NCBI GenBank assembly: GCA_900468065.1
Contig: UBTA01000042.1
Coordinates: forward strand, 1-42,755
Length of the DNA stretch: 42,755 nt
Source of the DNA: Hyphomicrobiales bacterium
Lineage (GTDB): Bacteria > Pseudomonadota > Alphaproteobacteria > Rhizobiales > Rhizobiaceae
Reading direction: 5' to 3'
In this document: in pieces, positions 8,132-17,379 of the stretch
How positions within the stretch are numbered: position 1 is the first letter of the stretch
Layout of the letters: every line of letters starts with the position of its first letter
Program-made: the position numbers and the translations under genes
Notes under the pieces: model-generated
What the model was told of the DNA's origin: nothing
What the model saw: the letters and a program-made list of their open reading frames with translations, nothing else
Databases searched by the model: none

Positions 8132-9148
8132 TCAGCGCTTGCCCCAGAGCACCTTGAACCGCGCATTGCGGCAGGTCTCGCCCCATTCCTTGAAGGTTTC
8201 CGGCATCACCGTCTCATAGGGCAGGCCGCGATTGGCGACCAGCATCAGTTTTCCGCCGATCTTCAGCGCCTTTGCGGCCGCCTTGATCATCGCAGCGCCG
8301 AGCGCCGGATCGGCAGCCTGCGTCTCGTGGAACGGCGGGTTCATGACGATCAGGTCGTACTTGTCGCGGGTTTCTTCCGAGGTCAGGTCCTGCCAGAAGA
8401 AGCGCGTCGGCACGTTCGGGCAATTGGCCTTCAGGTTTGCCCGTGCGGCTTCCAGCGAATGATAATCGGCCTCGAACAGGTCGATACCCTTCAGGTTCGG
8501 TGCCTTCTCGGCCAGCATCACCGAGAGATAGCCCCAGCCGGCGCCGAAATCGGCGGCATGGCCCTTGAAATCCTCGGGAAGGCGCGAGGCCAAAAGTTCG
8601 GAGCCGGCGTCGATCCGCTCATGCGAAAACATGCCCGGTGCTGCATCGAAGCGGCCGTCGACACGAGCCGGCTTCTTGGAAAATTTGGCGATGACGTCGG
8701 TGGCGTCTTCCGGACGGCCGAACCAGAAGGCGATGCCATGATATTTCGGCAGGCTGTCGCCACCCCAGCCGAGCTGGTTGACGCGCTTGCGCAGTGACTG
8801 GATGCCATCATCCTTGCCGCCGGCGACAACGATCAGGCCGCCGACCTTGACGCGCTTCAGCGCTTCGGCGATCCGGTCTTCGTTCTCACCCTTGTGCTTG
8901 CCGCAGAGGATCAGTGCTGCGTCATAATCCTCGCCCTCGACAAACGGCGACACTGGCGCCTTGGCGGCTTCCAGAGCCTTGTAGAGCGGCTTTGACGCCT
9001 GCACGGCGGCAATCGAGCCTGCAAACTCCGCCGGCAGCCGGTAGCCGGCCTCGGCTCCCAGGAACAGCACACGCTCGCCTTCGCCGGGTGCGGGAACAAC
9101 GCCGGTTTCGAAAGGATGGAAAAGGGTCTTCAGCGTGTCGCGGCTCAT
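8132..9148 (-). CDS. RsmC-like 16S rRNA guanine-N2 methyltransferase
   Basis: A 338-residue class I SAM-dependent methyltransferase of the RsmC/RlmG type. It has the duplicated architecture of that family: a degenerate N-terminal methyltransferase-like half (about 1-165) and an active C-terminal half with the SAM loop AADFGAGWGYL (198-208) and the catalytic MNPPFHE (269-275). RsmC methylates G1207 of 16S rRNA in the small subunit; substrate identity here is inferred. The start at 9148 has AGGA about nine bases upstream. It lies downstream of pnp after a terminator, in a block of ribosome-related genes on the same strand. Confidence 0.85.
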   Translation of the reverse strand: MSRDTLKTLFHPFETGVVPAPGEGERVLFLGAEAGYRLPAEFAGSIAAVQASKPLYKALEAAKAPVSPFVEGEDYDAALILCGKHKGENEDRIAEALKRVKVGGLIVVAGGKDDGIQSLRKRVNQLGWGGDSLPKYHGIAFWFGRPEDATDVIAKFSKKPARVDGRFDAAPGMFSHERIDAGSELLASRLPEDFKGHAADFGAGWGYLSVMLAEKAPNLKGIDLFEADYHSLEAARANLKANCPNVPTRFFWQDLTSEETRDKYDLIVMNPPFHETQAADPALGAAMIKAAAKALKIGGKLMLVANRGLPYETVMPETFKEWGETCRNARFKVLWGKR

Positions 9149-9257
9149 GGTCGAGGTCCTTAGGCTTGTCAGGGAGAATGGAAAGCGATTTCCCAAAAAG
9201 ACAAACGGTAACAAAGGGGATGAGAGATGGCCCGGTTCGGACGGCTCTCAGGGAAAA

Positions 9258-9291
9258 TAAGAAAGGGCGCGGAACGATCCGCTCCGCGCCC
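9258..9291 (-). terminator. Intrinsic terminator after pnp
   Basis: On the minus strand GGGCGCGGA (9291-9283) pairs with TCCGCGCCC (9273-9265) around a nine-base loop and is followed by TTTCTTATTTT. It lies about 25 bases past the pnp stop, between pnp and the methyltransferase gene. Confidence 0.8.
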
Positions 9292-9315
9292 GTAGTCGAT
9301 TAAACGGTCGAACGC

Positions 9316-11448
9316 TTATTCAGCGGCTTCGCCTTCGCCCCTGGCGACTTCCTTGCCGGTTGCCTGATCGACAACCTTCATGGAGAGGCGAACCTTGCCG
9401 CGCTCATCGAAGCCCATCAGCTTGACCCAGACCTTGTCGCCTTCCTTGACGACGTCGGAGGTCTTGGCAACACGGTCGGAAGCGAGCTGCGAGATGTGCA
9501 CCAAGCCGTCACGCGGGCCGAAGAAGTTGACGAAAGCGCCGAAGTCGGCGGTCTTGACGACCGTACCTTCGTAGATCTGGCCGACTTCCGGTTCTGCAAC
9601 GATCGAGTGGATCCACTTGCGGGCCGCTTCGATTTCCTTGGCGGAAGAGGAAGCGATCTTGATCGTGCCATCGTCTTCGATGTTGATCTTGGCGCCGGTC
9701 TTTTCAACGATTTCGCGGATAACCTTGCCGCCCGAACCGATGACTTCACGGATCTTGTCGACCGGGATGTTCATTACTTCGATGCGCGGTGCGAATTCGC
9801 CGAGCTGGCTGCGGCCTTCGGTGATGGCATTGGCCATCTCGCCGAGGATGTGCTTGCGGCCGCCCTGTGCCTGGCTGAGCGCGACCTTCATGATCTCTTC
9901 GGTAATACCGGCGATCTTGATGTCCATCTGCAGCGAGGTAATGCCGTCGGCAGTGCCGGCAACCTTGAAGTCCATGTCGCCGAGGTGATCTTCGTCGCCG
10001 AGGATGTCGGAGAGAACGGCGAAGCGTTCACCTTCGAGGATCAGGCCCATGGCAATACCGGCAACCGGCTTGGCCAAAGGAACGCCGGCATCCATCAGTG
10101 CGAGCGAAGTGCCGCAGACGGTTGCCATCGAGGACGAGCCGTTCGACTCGGTGATCTCGGAAACGACGCGCAGCGTGTAGGGGAACTGGTCCGCAGCCGG
10201 CAGCATCGGACGGATAGCGCGCCATGCGAGCTTGCCGTGGCCGATTTCGCGGCGGCCCGGGGAGCCCATGCGGCCTGTTTCGCCGACCGAGTAGGGGGGG
10301 AAGTTGTAGTGCAGAAGGAACTTTTCCTTGTACATGCCGGTCAGTGAATCGACGTACTGTTCGTCTTCGCCAGTGCCGAGCGTGGCAACAACGATCGCCT
10401 GCGTTTCGCCGCGGGTGAACAGGGCCGAGCCATGGGTGCGCGGCAGGATGCCGACTTCGGAGACGATCTTGCGAACCGTGTCGAGATCGCGGCCGTCGAT
10501 ACGGCTCTTGGTGTCGAGGATGTTCCAGCGAACGATCTTGGCCTGCAGGTGCTTGAAGACGGCACCGATGACTTCGTTGGTGTACTTCGGCTCAGCGCCT
10601 TCCGGGAAGAAGTGTGCCTTCACCTTGGCCTTGACGGCGTCGACGGCGGCGTAACGTTCGGCCTTCTGGGTGTTCTTGTAGGCAACACGCAGTTCGGCTT
10701 CGGCGATCGAAAGCATTTCGGCTTCGAGTTCGGCATGATCTTCCGGGGTGAAGTCGCGCGGTTCCTTGGCAGCCACTTCGGCGAGCTTGATGATCGCGTC
10801 GATGACCGGCTGGAAGCCCTTGTGGCCGAACATGACCGCGCCGAGCATGATCTCTTCGTTCAGTTCCTTGGCTTCCGATTCAACCATCAGGACAGCGTCC
10901 TGGGTGCCGGCGACGACGAGGTCGAGGATCGATTCAGGCATTTCGTCGAGATGCGGGTTCAAAACGTACTGGCCGTTGATGTAGCCAACGCGCGCGCCAC
11001 CGACCGGGCCCATGAAAGGAACGCCGGAGATCGTCAGGGCAGCAGAGGCTGCAACCATGGCCAGAACGTCCGGATCGTTTTCGAGGTCATGCTGCATGAC
11101 GGTGACGACAACCTGGGTGTCATTTTTGTAGCCATCGGGAAACAGCGGACGGATCGGGCGGTCGATCAGGCGGGAAACCAGCGTTTCCTTCTCCGACGGA
11201 CGGCCTTCGCGCTTGAAATAACCACCGGGGATCTTGCCGGCTGCGTAGGTCTTTTCCTGATAGTTGACGGTCAGCGGGAAGAAATCCTGGCCCGGCTTCG
11301 GCGACTTGGCCGAAACGACGGTGGCCAGAACAACGGTCTCGCCGTAGGTGGCGAGAACGGCGCCGTCAGCCTGACGGGCGATCTTGCCGGTTTCGAGCTT
11401 GAGCGGGCGGCCTGCCCATTCAATTTCGACTGTGTGGGTATCGAACAT
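9316..11448 (-). CDS. pnp: Polynucleotide phosphorylase
   Basis: A 710-residue 3'-to-5' phosphorolytic exoribonuclease, a core part of RNA turnover. It shows the full order: two RNase PH cores (about 10-230 and 310-545) separated by the helical domain, then a KH domain near 555-615 ([12 protein letters not shown]) and an S1 domain near 625-690 ([17 protein letters not shown]). The acidic active-site segment [15 protein letters not shown] is present. AAGGAC lies five bases before the ATG. It follows rpsO on the same strand, the classical rpsO-pnp order, and its 360-base leader contains hairpins that could serve autoregulation. Confidence 0.97.
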   Translation of the reverse strand: MFDTHTVEIEWAGRPLKLETGKIARQADGAVLATYGETVVLATVVSAKSPKPGQDFFPLTVNYQEKTYAAGKIPGGYFKREGRPSEKETLVSRLIDRPIRPLFPDGYKNDTQVVVTVMQHDLENDPDVLAMVAASAALTISGVPFMGPVGGARVGYINGQYVLNPHLDEMPESILDLVVAGTQDAVLMVESEAKELNEEIMLGAVMFGHKGFQPVIDAIIKLAEVAAKEPRDFTPEDHAELEAEMLSIAEAELRVAYKNTQKAERYAAVDAVKAKVKAHFFPEGAEPKYTNEVIGAVFKHLQAKIVRWNILDTKSRIDGRDLDTVRKIVSEVGILPRTHGSALFTRGETQAIVVATLGTGEDEQYVDSLTGMYKEKFLLHYNFPPYSVGETGRMGSPGRREIGHGKLAWRAIRPMLPAADQFPYTLRVVSEITESNGSSSMATVCGTSLALMDAGVPLAKPVAGIAMGLILEGERFAVLSDILGDEDHLGDMDFKVAGTADGITSLQMDIKIAGITEEIMKVALSQAQGGRKHILGEMANAITEGRSQLGEFAPRIEVMNIPVDKIREVIGSGGKVIREIVEKTGAKINIEDDGTIKIASSSAKEIEAARKWIHSIVAEPEVGQIYEGTVVKTADFGAFVNFFGPRDGLVHISQLASDRVAKTSDVVKEGDKVWVKLMGFDERGKVRLSMKVVDQATGKEVARGEGEAAE

Positions 11449-11464
11449 GTTTTGTCCTTCGTGT

Positions 11465-11498
11465 GCGGCAATGCCGCGCCGCAGCCAGTGTGGCGCGG
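11465..11498 (-). promoter_or_regulatory. Structured pnp leader with competing hairpins
   Basis: On the minus strand CCGCGCC (11498-11492) can pair with GGCGCGG (11480-11474), while the overlapping GCGGC (11477-11473) can instead pair with GCCGC (11469-11465) around a three-base loop. Both lie just upstream of the AAGGAC ribosome site. In E. coli a leader stem of pnp is the target of RNase III and PNPase autoregulation; an equivalent here is inferred. Confidence 0.4.
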
Positions 11499-11714
11499 GC
11501 GGCAGTGTTTTCGCTGATATGACACATCACGGGCAAGACAACGGGAGGCTTCCAAAATTGGCTGGCGCCGTTTCCGTTTCCTCAAAGCCTGACGCTCCGG
11601 GTGCGTGAAAACGCGCAAGCGCCGAAGCATCCTGCAATCCTGCCCCATGACAGGTCATCGGTTGGTTCCGCAGAGCCGGCCCTTCCGGTCTGCTGGGGTG
11701 TCCGCTTTCAACAG

Positions 11715-11732
11715 CGCCGTTTCGGCGTTTTT
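11715..11732 (+). terminator. Plus-strand terminator-like hairpin without an upstream gene
   Basis: CGCCG (11715-11719), a TTT loop and CGGCG (11723-11727) are followed by TTTTT (11728-11732). It has the form of a short intrinsic terminator on the plus strand, but no plus-strand gene precedes it within the region. The stem is short, so chance is possible. Confidence 0.35.
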
Positions 11733-11760
11733 GGAAGCGCAAACGCGGGATGTACCCCGC

Positions 11761-11803
11761 AAAAAACAAACCGGCGGGCCCCTTGTTGAAGGGTCCCGCC
11801 GGT
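11761..11803 (-). terminator. Strong intrinsic terminator after rpsO
   Basis: On the minus strand ACCGGCGGG (11803-11795) pairs with CCCGCCGGT (11778-11770), extended by an inner CCCTT/AAGGG helix, and is followed by TTTGTTTTTT (11770-11761). It begins eight bases after the rpsO stop and should limit transcription into pnp. Confidence 0.9.
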
Positions 11804-11810
11804 GTAAGGC

Positions 11811-12080
11811 TTAGCGGCGAATGCCGAGAGCAGTAATCAGCTTGGTGTACCGTGCCTCTTCCTTGCCCTTGACATAGTCAAGAAGCGAACGGCGAGTGGA
11901 AACCATTGCCAGAAGGCCACGACGCGAGTGGTTGTCCTTCTTGTGGCCCTTGAAGTGATCGGTCAGGTTGTTGATCCGCTCGGTGAGGATCGCAACCTGG
12001 ACTTCCGGAGAACCGGTGTCGCCTTCGACGATTGCGTATTCCTTGATAAGCGCAGCCTTGCGCTCTGCAGTGATCGACAT
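11811..12080 (-). CDS. rpsO: 30S ribosomal protein S15
   Basis: An 89-residue primary 16S rRNA-binding protein of the small subunit, also involved in the intersubunit bridge. It has the standard S15 length and motifs: [17 protein letters not shown] near 21-37 and [21 protein letters not shown] near 49-69 (HSRRGL is the rRNA-binding core). AAGGATG precedes the ATG at the right distance. A strong terminator follows the stop. S15 represses its own messenger in other bacteria; I could not identify such a structure in the leader here. Confidence 0.97.
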   Translation of the reverse strand: MSITAERKAALIKEYAIVEGDTGSPEVQVAILTERINNLTDHFKGHKKDNHSRRGLLAMVSTRRSLLDYVKGKEEARYTKLITALGIRR

Positions 12081-12258
12081 CGTGTCATCCTTTCAATGTT
12101 TAGGATTTCAGGTCGCCAGCAGCCGGGATGTCGTCTAGCTGCGGCCATGAAGGCAAAAGTCCGCAGAGAGCGGGGTCTGATGCTGGCGCTGCCTATAAAC
12201 CATCCGGCGTTAAAAAGAAAGAGGGCGGATAAAGGCCCCGCAATCGCTCGACATGCCG

Positions 12259-12591
12259 TCATTGCGGCGGTGTGCGCGGTTTCATCGGGGCGGATTTTGC
12301 GTTGTCATCGGCCATCGTACAATCGAGGTAGTTGGCAAAGACCCAGCCGAGCGTGCCGTCCGCCGCACCCACCTTTGCCCAACGCTTGCCGGCGAGCGAC
12401 CGCTCCTCAACGATCACCACGGCAGTACCGTTGGGCAAAGTGGAAAGGACACGGCCTTGCGGTGCTGACCGCACATTGAGGGGCGTTGCGGTCGGGTCCG
12501 AAACGACACAGCCAGCCGCAACCGCGACGGCCGTATCACCGGACAATACCGCAACAACAACGAGCGCTGTCTTGATGGCGTTCAGAAACAT
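12259..12591 (-). CDS. Secreted SH3-domain (SH3b) protein
   Basis: A 110-residue protein with a signal peptide (about 1-25, ending in AVAVAAG) and one bacterial SH3 domain of the SH3_3 type (about 30-85): LNVRSAPQG, then VIVEERS, WAKVG and GWVFANYLDC. Such periplasmic SH3b domains bind peptidoglycan or partner proteins. A strong ribosome site GGAGGGG decides ATG 12591 over the upstream 12624. It lies 38 bases downstream of the HWE kinase gene on the same strand and is probably cotranscribed. A sensory accessory role for that kinase is possible but unproven. Confidence 0.8.
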   Translation of the reverse strand: MFLNAIKTALVVVAVLSGDTAVAVAAGCVVSDPTATPLNVRSAPQGRVLSTLPNGTAVVIVEERSLAGKRWAKVGAADGTLGWVFANYLDCTMADDNAKSAPMKPRTPPQ

Positions 12592-12629
12592 ATCCCCTCC
12601 ACGACAAAGCAGGCCGTCCGGCAAATACC

Positions 12630-14354
12630 CTATGGCGAAACTGCGAGATTGGCGCTCAGCTTTTCATCCGGGATTTCGACGCGCCATTCAATCCCGTCGT
12701 CGTGCATGATCCGCTCCAGCTTGGCATCCAGCGCCATGCCGAGCATGCGCTCCAGCACCATCGTGCCAAAACCCTTGCGCACGCCGCCGCCCTCTGGAGG
12801 AGCAATGTCGGCGCCCTTCTCTCTCCAGACGAACACGAACATCCCATCGGAGACCGACCATTGCAGGTCAATCATACCGCTCGCGTTGGCAAGCGCGCCA
12901 TATTTCGTGGCATTGGTGGCCAGTTCGTGCAAGGCCATGCCGAGTGTCTGCGATACCTGCGCATCCAGCCGCACGGGCGGTCCCGACAAATGAACCCTCT
13001 GCGGATCATCAGGCGTGAACGGCTGCAGCTGGTTCTGCGCCAGCTCGCGAAAATCCACACCCTGCGCGGCATTGGCAATCATCAGATCGGTCGAGCGGGC
13101 AAGGCCGGCGATACGCTTGCGGAAGGCCTCAGCGAAATCCACCCGGCTTTCGGCTGCGTTGAGCGACTGGTTGAGCATCGACTGGATAACGGTGAGCTGG
13201 TTCTTCGAGCGATGCGCCACCTCGCGCATCAGGAAGCGGATTTCGTTTTCCGCTTTTCTGCGCGCTTGCGCCGCTTCGGCCAAAGCCGCCGATACAGTTT
13301 CGATTTCGGCGATCATGTGCTTGCGCGCCGCAATCGGTCGGCCCGCTCCCAAGAGATGCGCGTCCCGAGCCAGCATCTTGACGCCCTGCGCCAGTAGCCG
13401 CGCGATGGTGGCGGATCCGGCGATCGCTATACCGGCAAAGAGAAGCCCGCCCAGCGACAGCCAAAGATAGGACCAGAGTGCAGGGGCATCGACATCCGCA
13501 CTTTTTGCCCAGGCAATGATCTTCCAACCGGTGAGCACGGAAAATTCGGTGACTGTTCTGTATTCAACACCATCGTGCACCGCGTTGCCGACACCGACAC
13601 GCAGCGCCGGCACGATCTCCATGAAAAATGGCTTGCCGACGGAGAGCGCCGTATCCGACGAGGCAATCACATTGCCAGCCCCGTCCAGCAATGCCGCATT
13701 CCAGCCGGGCGACAAGACATCCCGGTTGACCGCCTTCAGCATATTCTCGGCATTCTGGGTCAGGGTCAGCAGGTAATCGCCGTTACCAAGCGGCGTGGTG
13801 ATGGGAAGGTAGACGTTGAACACCCATCTTTTTGCTGTCTGACCAAAGAACACATTCGAAACGAACGGCCCGCCATTTCGGAATGCCTGGTCGATGGAGG
13901 CCGGGTCGGATGCCTTCGCCAGCTGGCTTCCGAACGGCACCCGTGTATTGAAAAGCTGATTGTGGGCACGATCGATCACCAGCAGGTTGGAATCCGTGCC
14001 TGCAAGCGATGAGTGGGCGCGCTCGTAGAATTGCTGGAGATTCTTGTTGTCGATCGTGCTTGCAGTCGACAGCACCTTCAGTGTGGTCAGCATGCTATCG
14101 ATCTCGCGCTCCACCACGCGCGTGACTGAACCGGTCGATGCCTTGAGCAGCGCTGTGACCACACGCTCCTGCTCATCGGTGCTGCGTTTCAGAATGATCA
14201 TCGAAAATACGAAGGACGGAACAACGGCAACGAGCAGCAGCACCGTCAGATAAAATGACAGCGGACGTCTCAATCGCGAACGCAGAAGCGCTCTCCAGGG
14301 AGCACGCGGCGCACTTTTTCTATCCAGTCCGTCGCTCAAGCGTCCATCACCCAA
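12630..14354 (-). CDS. HWE-family membrane sensor histidine kinase
   Basis: A protein of up to 574 residues with TM1 (33-55), a periplasmic Cache-like sensor region (about 56-295), TM2 (296-317), a HAMP-like linker and an HWE-type kinase core. The phospho-acceptor is His381 (VAHRSKNQL), the N box is ALHELATNATKYGAL (474-488), and the diagnostic W-x-E appears as WRE at 510-512. HWE kinases are common in alphaproteobacteria and often feed stress or light signalling. No response regulator is adjacent, so the partner is unknown. The start is uncertain: TTG 14354 or TTG 14339, neither with a strong ribosome site. Confidence 0.88.
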   Translation of the reverse strand: MGDGRLSDGLDRKSAPRAPWRALLRSRLRRPLSFYLTVLLLVAVVPSFVFSMIILKRSTDEQERVVTALLKASTGSVTRVVEREIDSMLTTLKVLSTASTIDNKNLQQFYERAHSSLAGTDSNLLVIDRAHNQLFNTRVPFGSQLAKASDPASIDQAFRNGGPFVSNVFFGQTAKRWVFNVYLPITTPLGNGDYLLTLTQNAENMLKAVNRDVLSPGWNAALLDGAGNVIASSDTALSVGKPFFMEIVPALRVGVGNAVHDGVEYRTVTEFSVLTGWKIIAWAKSADVDAPALWSYLWLSLGGLLFAGIAIAGSATIARLLAQGVKMLARDAHLLGAGRPIAARKHMIAEIETVSAALAEAAQARRKAENEIRFLMREVAHRSKNQLTVIQSMLNQSLNAAESRVDFAEAFRKRIAGLARSTDLMIANAAQGVDFRELAQNQLQPFTPDDPQRVHLSGPPVRLDAQVSQTLGMALHELATNATKYGALANASGMIDLQWSVSDGMFVFVWREKGADIAPPEGGGVRKGFGTMVLERMLGMALDAKLERIMHDDGIEWRVEIPDEKLSANLAVSP

Positions 14355-14516
14355 ATTGCATAGCCGAAGGTCGGCATGGGCCGATTTCGATTCACATCAT
14401 ACGCGGGCCACTCCGGAAGGAGTTTGCGAATCCCAAATACAGACCGGAACATGCGCCAGCGATTTCCGGAAGGCAACCGATGCCATGCGGCGAATCTATG
14501 AGGGTCTATGGAAGTT

Positions 14517-15452
14517 TCAAGCGGTGACGAAGACACGCTTCGGCCGGAATTCGCCTTCGCCAATCTCGCCGATGGCAACCAGCTTGCCACGGGACGTGGC
14601 ATAGGCTTCCGGTTCGGCCGTGGGCGCATCGCGACCGCGCAGGATGATCGGATTGCCCATTTTCAAGCGATGGGCCTGGTCCTCGGAAATGGCGATATGC
14701 GGCAGGTTCGACAGGGCTTCGCCCGTATCGATCAGGAAGGCATCGAGCGCTTCCAGCCGCTCCTCATCGTTCTCGATCTTTTCCAGGGCCACCAGTTCAG
14801 CCAGCGGCACCATGGCTTCTTCGGCAAAGGGAGCGACGAAACTGCGGCGCAGCGAAGCGATATGACCGAAGCAGCCGAGATCACGGCCGAAATCGCGCGC
14901 CAGCGAGCGCACATAGGTGCCCTTGCCGCATTCGATCTCGAAATGCGCGAGGTTTGGCGTGCAGCCGAGCAGCGACAAGCGGAACACTTCGACTTCGCGG
15001 GCCGGAATATCGACGGTCTCGCCTTCGCGGGCCAGATCGTAGGCGCGGTTGCCATCGATCTTGATCGCCGAAAACTGCGGCGGCACCTGGCTGATCACGC
15101 CGGTATATTTCGGCAGAAGGGCGCGAATATCTTCCTCGGACGGACGGGCATCGGACGACTGCGTCACCTCGCCTTCGAGATCGTCGGTGGAGCGCTCTTC
15201 GCCCCAGGCGACGGCGAATTCATAGATTTTGCGGCCGTCCATGACATAGGGAACGGTCTTGGTCGCATCGCCGAGCGCGATCGGCAGCATGCCCGACGCC
15301 AAAGGATCGAGCGTGCCGGCATGACCGGCCTTCTGCGCCTTGAACAGCCACTTGATCTTCGACACGGCCTCGGTCGAGCCGAAATCCAGCGGCTTGTCGA
15401 GGATCAGCCAGCCGGAAATCGGGCGGCCCTTGGGCTTGCGGGGTTTTGACAT
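14517..15452 (-). CDS. truB: tRNA pseudouridine-55 synthase TruB
   Basis: A 311-residue enzyme that makes pseudouridine 55 in the T arm of tRNAs. The catalytic motif is intact: [12 protein letters not shown] (43-54) with nucleophile Asp49. The family motif near 130 ([20 protein letters not shown]) and the [12 protein letters not shown] motif are both present. Length is typical. It begins only three bases after the upstream unknown gene, which itself overlaps rbfA, so rbfA, the unknown gene and truB form one transcription unit. A weak GAG ribosome site suggests translational coupling. Confidence 0.96.
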   Translation of the reverse strand: MSKPRKPKGRPISGWLILDKPLDFGSTEAVSKIKWLFKAQKAGHAGTLDPLASGMLPIALGDATKTVPYVMDGRKIYEFAVAWGEERSTDDLEGEVTQSSDARPSEEDIRALLPKYTGVISQVPPQFSAIKIDGNRAYDLAREGETVDIPAREVEVFRLSLLGCTPNLAHFEIECGKGTYVRSLARDFGRDLGCFGHIASLRRSFVAPFAEEAMVPLAELVALEKIENDEERLEALDAFLIDTGEALSNLPHIAISEDQAHRLKMGNPIILRGRDAPTAEPEAYATSRGKLVAIGEIGEGEFRPKRVFVTA

Positions 15453-15455
15453 GGT

Positions 15456-15914
15456 TCAGGCTCTTTTTTTGCGGAACGTCGCTGCAGTCTTGGCGATGCT
15501 GCCATCCGGCATTTTCTGGCTGTTGCCCTTTTCAAATCCCAGGGCGTAAAGCCGCCTGGCGATCAGGTATCCGGCAGCGATGGTGGCACCATTGTCGATG
15601 CTATAGTCTTCACCGAGGCCTTCGATCATCAAAGGCTCGATGGCGCCGAGCGGTGGTTTTCCGGATGCGGCGGCCTCCAGCAGCAGCTTTTCATTGTAGC
15701 GCGAATAGACGATGGCTTCGAGCGCCTTCATTTCGCGGTCGCCATGGGCGATGTCCTTGCCGTGGCGAAACGGCAGGCCGGAGGCGACGATCATTTCGAC
15801 GAGGCGGACAGAATCGGCATTGTCGAACCGTGCCAGGCCGTTGCGATAGAATGTCTGGCGCTGGTCGAACGTCCAGGCGTTGAGTTCGTCCAGAGTGATA
15901 TGCTTTGCCATCAC
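15456..15914 (-). CDS. Conserved-looking protein of unknown function between rbfA and truB
   Basis: A 152-residue soluble protein I cannot assign. It starts with [20 protein letters not shown] and contains a predicted helical core with many charged residues, an Asp/Gly-rich middle ([19 protein letters not shown]) and a basic tail. There is no signal peptide or membrane segment. Its ATG overlaps the rbfA stop and its stop is three bases from truB, so it is embedded in a ribosome and tRNA maturation operon. Guilt by association suggests an RNA- or translation-linked role; nothing in the sequence shows one. Confidence 0.75.
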   Translation of the reverse strand: MMAKHITLDELNAWTFDQRQTFYRNGLARFDNADSVRLVEMIVASGLPFRHGKDIAHGDREMKALEAIVYSRYNEKLLLEAAASGKPPLGAIEPLMIEGLGEDYSIDNGATIAAGYLIARRLYALGFEKGNSQKMPDGSIAKTAATFRKKRA

Positions 15915-16315
15915 TGCTCGCCGTCTTCATCCTTCAGGTCGCGCAGAACTTCCGGCGACCGCAGCAACTGGTCGATCTTCTTGTAGTTGTCGAAACTGGT
16001 ATCGTCCTTGAAGCGGACTTCCGGCATGTATTTCAGCTGCCGGATATGCGGCGTCAGACGGCCGCGGATATATTTGGCATGGCGGTTCAGCGCTTCGATG
16101 ACATTGGAATGATCGGCAACGCCGAGCGGTGTCACGAAGGCCGTGGCGACGCGCAGGTCGGTCGACATGCGGACTTCCGAAATTGAAATCACCGTCGTCT
16201 CAAGCAGTGAATCGCGCACTTCTCCGCGCTGCAGCACCTGTGTCAGGCCTGCACGTACCTGTTCGCCGACCCTCAGCATGCGCTGCGAGGGGGCAGAGGA
16301 TGTCACTTTACTCAT
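15911..16315 (-). CDS. rbfA: 30S ribosome-binding factor RbfA
   Basis: A 134-residue cold-shock and 30S maturation factor with the KH-like RbfA fold. Recognisable segments are [19 protein letters not shown] (9-27), [24 protein letters not shown], and a C-terminal [14 protein letters not shown] 16315 gives the usual family N-terminus; a longer frame to 16354 would add 13 unrelated residues. It is the first gene of the unit rbfA-unknown-truB and is divergent from the amidotransferase gene. infB, its usual upstream partner in many bacteria, is not in the window. Confidence 0.93.
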   Translation of the reverse strand: MSKVTSSAPSQRMLRVGEQVRAGLTQVLQRGEVRDSLLETTVISISEVRMSTDLRVATAFVTPLGVADHSNVIEALNRHAKYIRGRLTPHIRQLKYMPEVRFKDDTSFDNYKKIDQLLRSPEVLRDLKDEDGEQ

Positions 16316-16503
16316 GGCTTTTCCGCTGTCTGGCGTTTCAAGGAACGCGACCAAGGCGGTCCAATGCTACTTTCAGGCCAAAAGGTCAAGGCTTTCCGGT
16401 CATTCGGCCGGTCGCGCCAACGGTGAAATCACCCTGCAACCCTCTTGAAAGCGGGCACACGGCGTGGTCAACCTGACCAAAACGGCGAGCAGGCGGAGAC
16501 AGG

Positions 16504-17256
16504 ATGCGGGTTCTGGTGGTTGAAAACATGGCGCATTCCGACCTTGGGCAGGTTGGCGTCGCGCTACAGGAATCGGGCACCGAGATCGACCTGCGCCAGC
16601 CCTTCGCGGGCCAAGCCCTGCCCAACGACATTCACGGACATGATGCCCTTGTCGTGCTTGGCGGAGAGCAAAGTGCGGTCGATGACCACATCCACCCCTA
16701 CCTGCCGGAGCTTGCCCGCCTGATGCGCGCCTTTGCCGATGCCGGCAAGTCGGTGCTCGGCATCTGCCTCGGCAGCCAGCTTCTGGCGCGCGCCCATGGC
16801 GCCGACAATCTCCTCGGTAGAACGCGGGAATTCGGCTGGCACGGTGTCAAACTGACGGCGGAAGGCGAACGTGATCCGGTGCTGAGTGCTGCCGGGGAAG
16901 CCTTTACCAGCTTCGAATGGCATTCCGACAGCTTTACTCTGCCGGAAGGTGCCGTTCATCTGGCGACCAACCCCACCGTTGCCAACCAGGCCTTCCGGAT
17001 CGGCCGTGCCGCCTATGGCATGCAGTTTCATTTCGAGGCCGGAACATCTGTGGTCGAGGGCTGGAACCGGACCTTCGAGGGGGTGATCAACCGCCTCGAA
17101 CCGGACTGGCTGAAGCGCTATCCGGAGCATGCAGCCAGGCATGCACAGCAGGCGGATGCCGCCGGGTTGGCGCTGGCCCGTGCCTGGGTCGCAACGATCC
17201 AGCCCGCCGAATACGCTGACCATGGCATCCGCCGGTTCGCGGCTGCCGGCGCATGA
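16504..17256 (+). CDS. Class I glutamine amidotransferase (GMP synthase-like)
   Basis: A 250-residue stand-alone class I amidotransferase domain. The triad is complete: nucleophile Cys88 in GICLGSQLLA and the His176-x-Glu178 pair in QFHFEA. Lone proteins of this type include GuaA-like domains and gamma-glutamyl-polyamine or peptide hydrolases; the substrate cannot be read from sequence. The ribosome site GGAGACAGG directly precedes ATG 16504. It is divergent from rbfA and appears monocistronic. Confidence 0.85.
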   Translation: MRVLVVENMAHSDLGQVGVALQESGTEIDLRQPFAGQALPNDIHGHDALVVLGGEQSAVDDHIHPYLPELARLMRAFADAGKSVLGICLGSQLLARAHGADNLLGRTREFGWHGVKLTAEGERDPVLSAAGEAFTSFEWHSDSFTLPEGAVHLATNPTVANQAFRIGRAAYGMQFHFEAGTSVVEGWNRTFEGVINRLEPDWLKRYPEHAARHAQQADAAGLALARAWVATIQPAEYADHGIRRFAAAGA

Positions 17257-17379
17257 CAGATAAACGTGTTCCGGCATTTGCGGCCGGAGCCAATGACCCT
17301 ATCTATTAAACTGCGCGGCATTACATAGAGCGCAGGAGGAGCTTGCGACCGTGGCAAGCTTGGAGCTGAGGAGCAGAGT

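Larger units (their letters stand above)
11449..11810 (-). other. rpsO-pnp intergenic region
   Basis: A 362-base stretch with no supportable gene. In minus-strand order it holds the rpsO terminator (11803-11761), a small GCGGG/CCCGC hairpin (11760-11745), a hairpin at 11727-11715 that reads as a terminator on the plus strand, about 200 bases without recognisable signal, then the structured pnp leader (11498-11465) and the pnp ribosome site. No clear -35/-10 pair for pnp was found. Confidence 0.6.
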
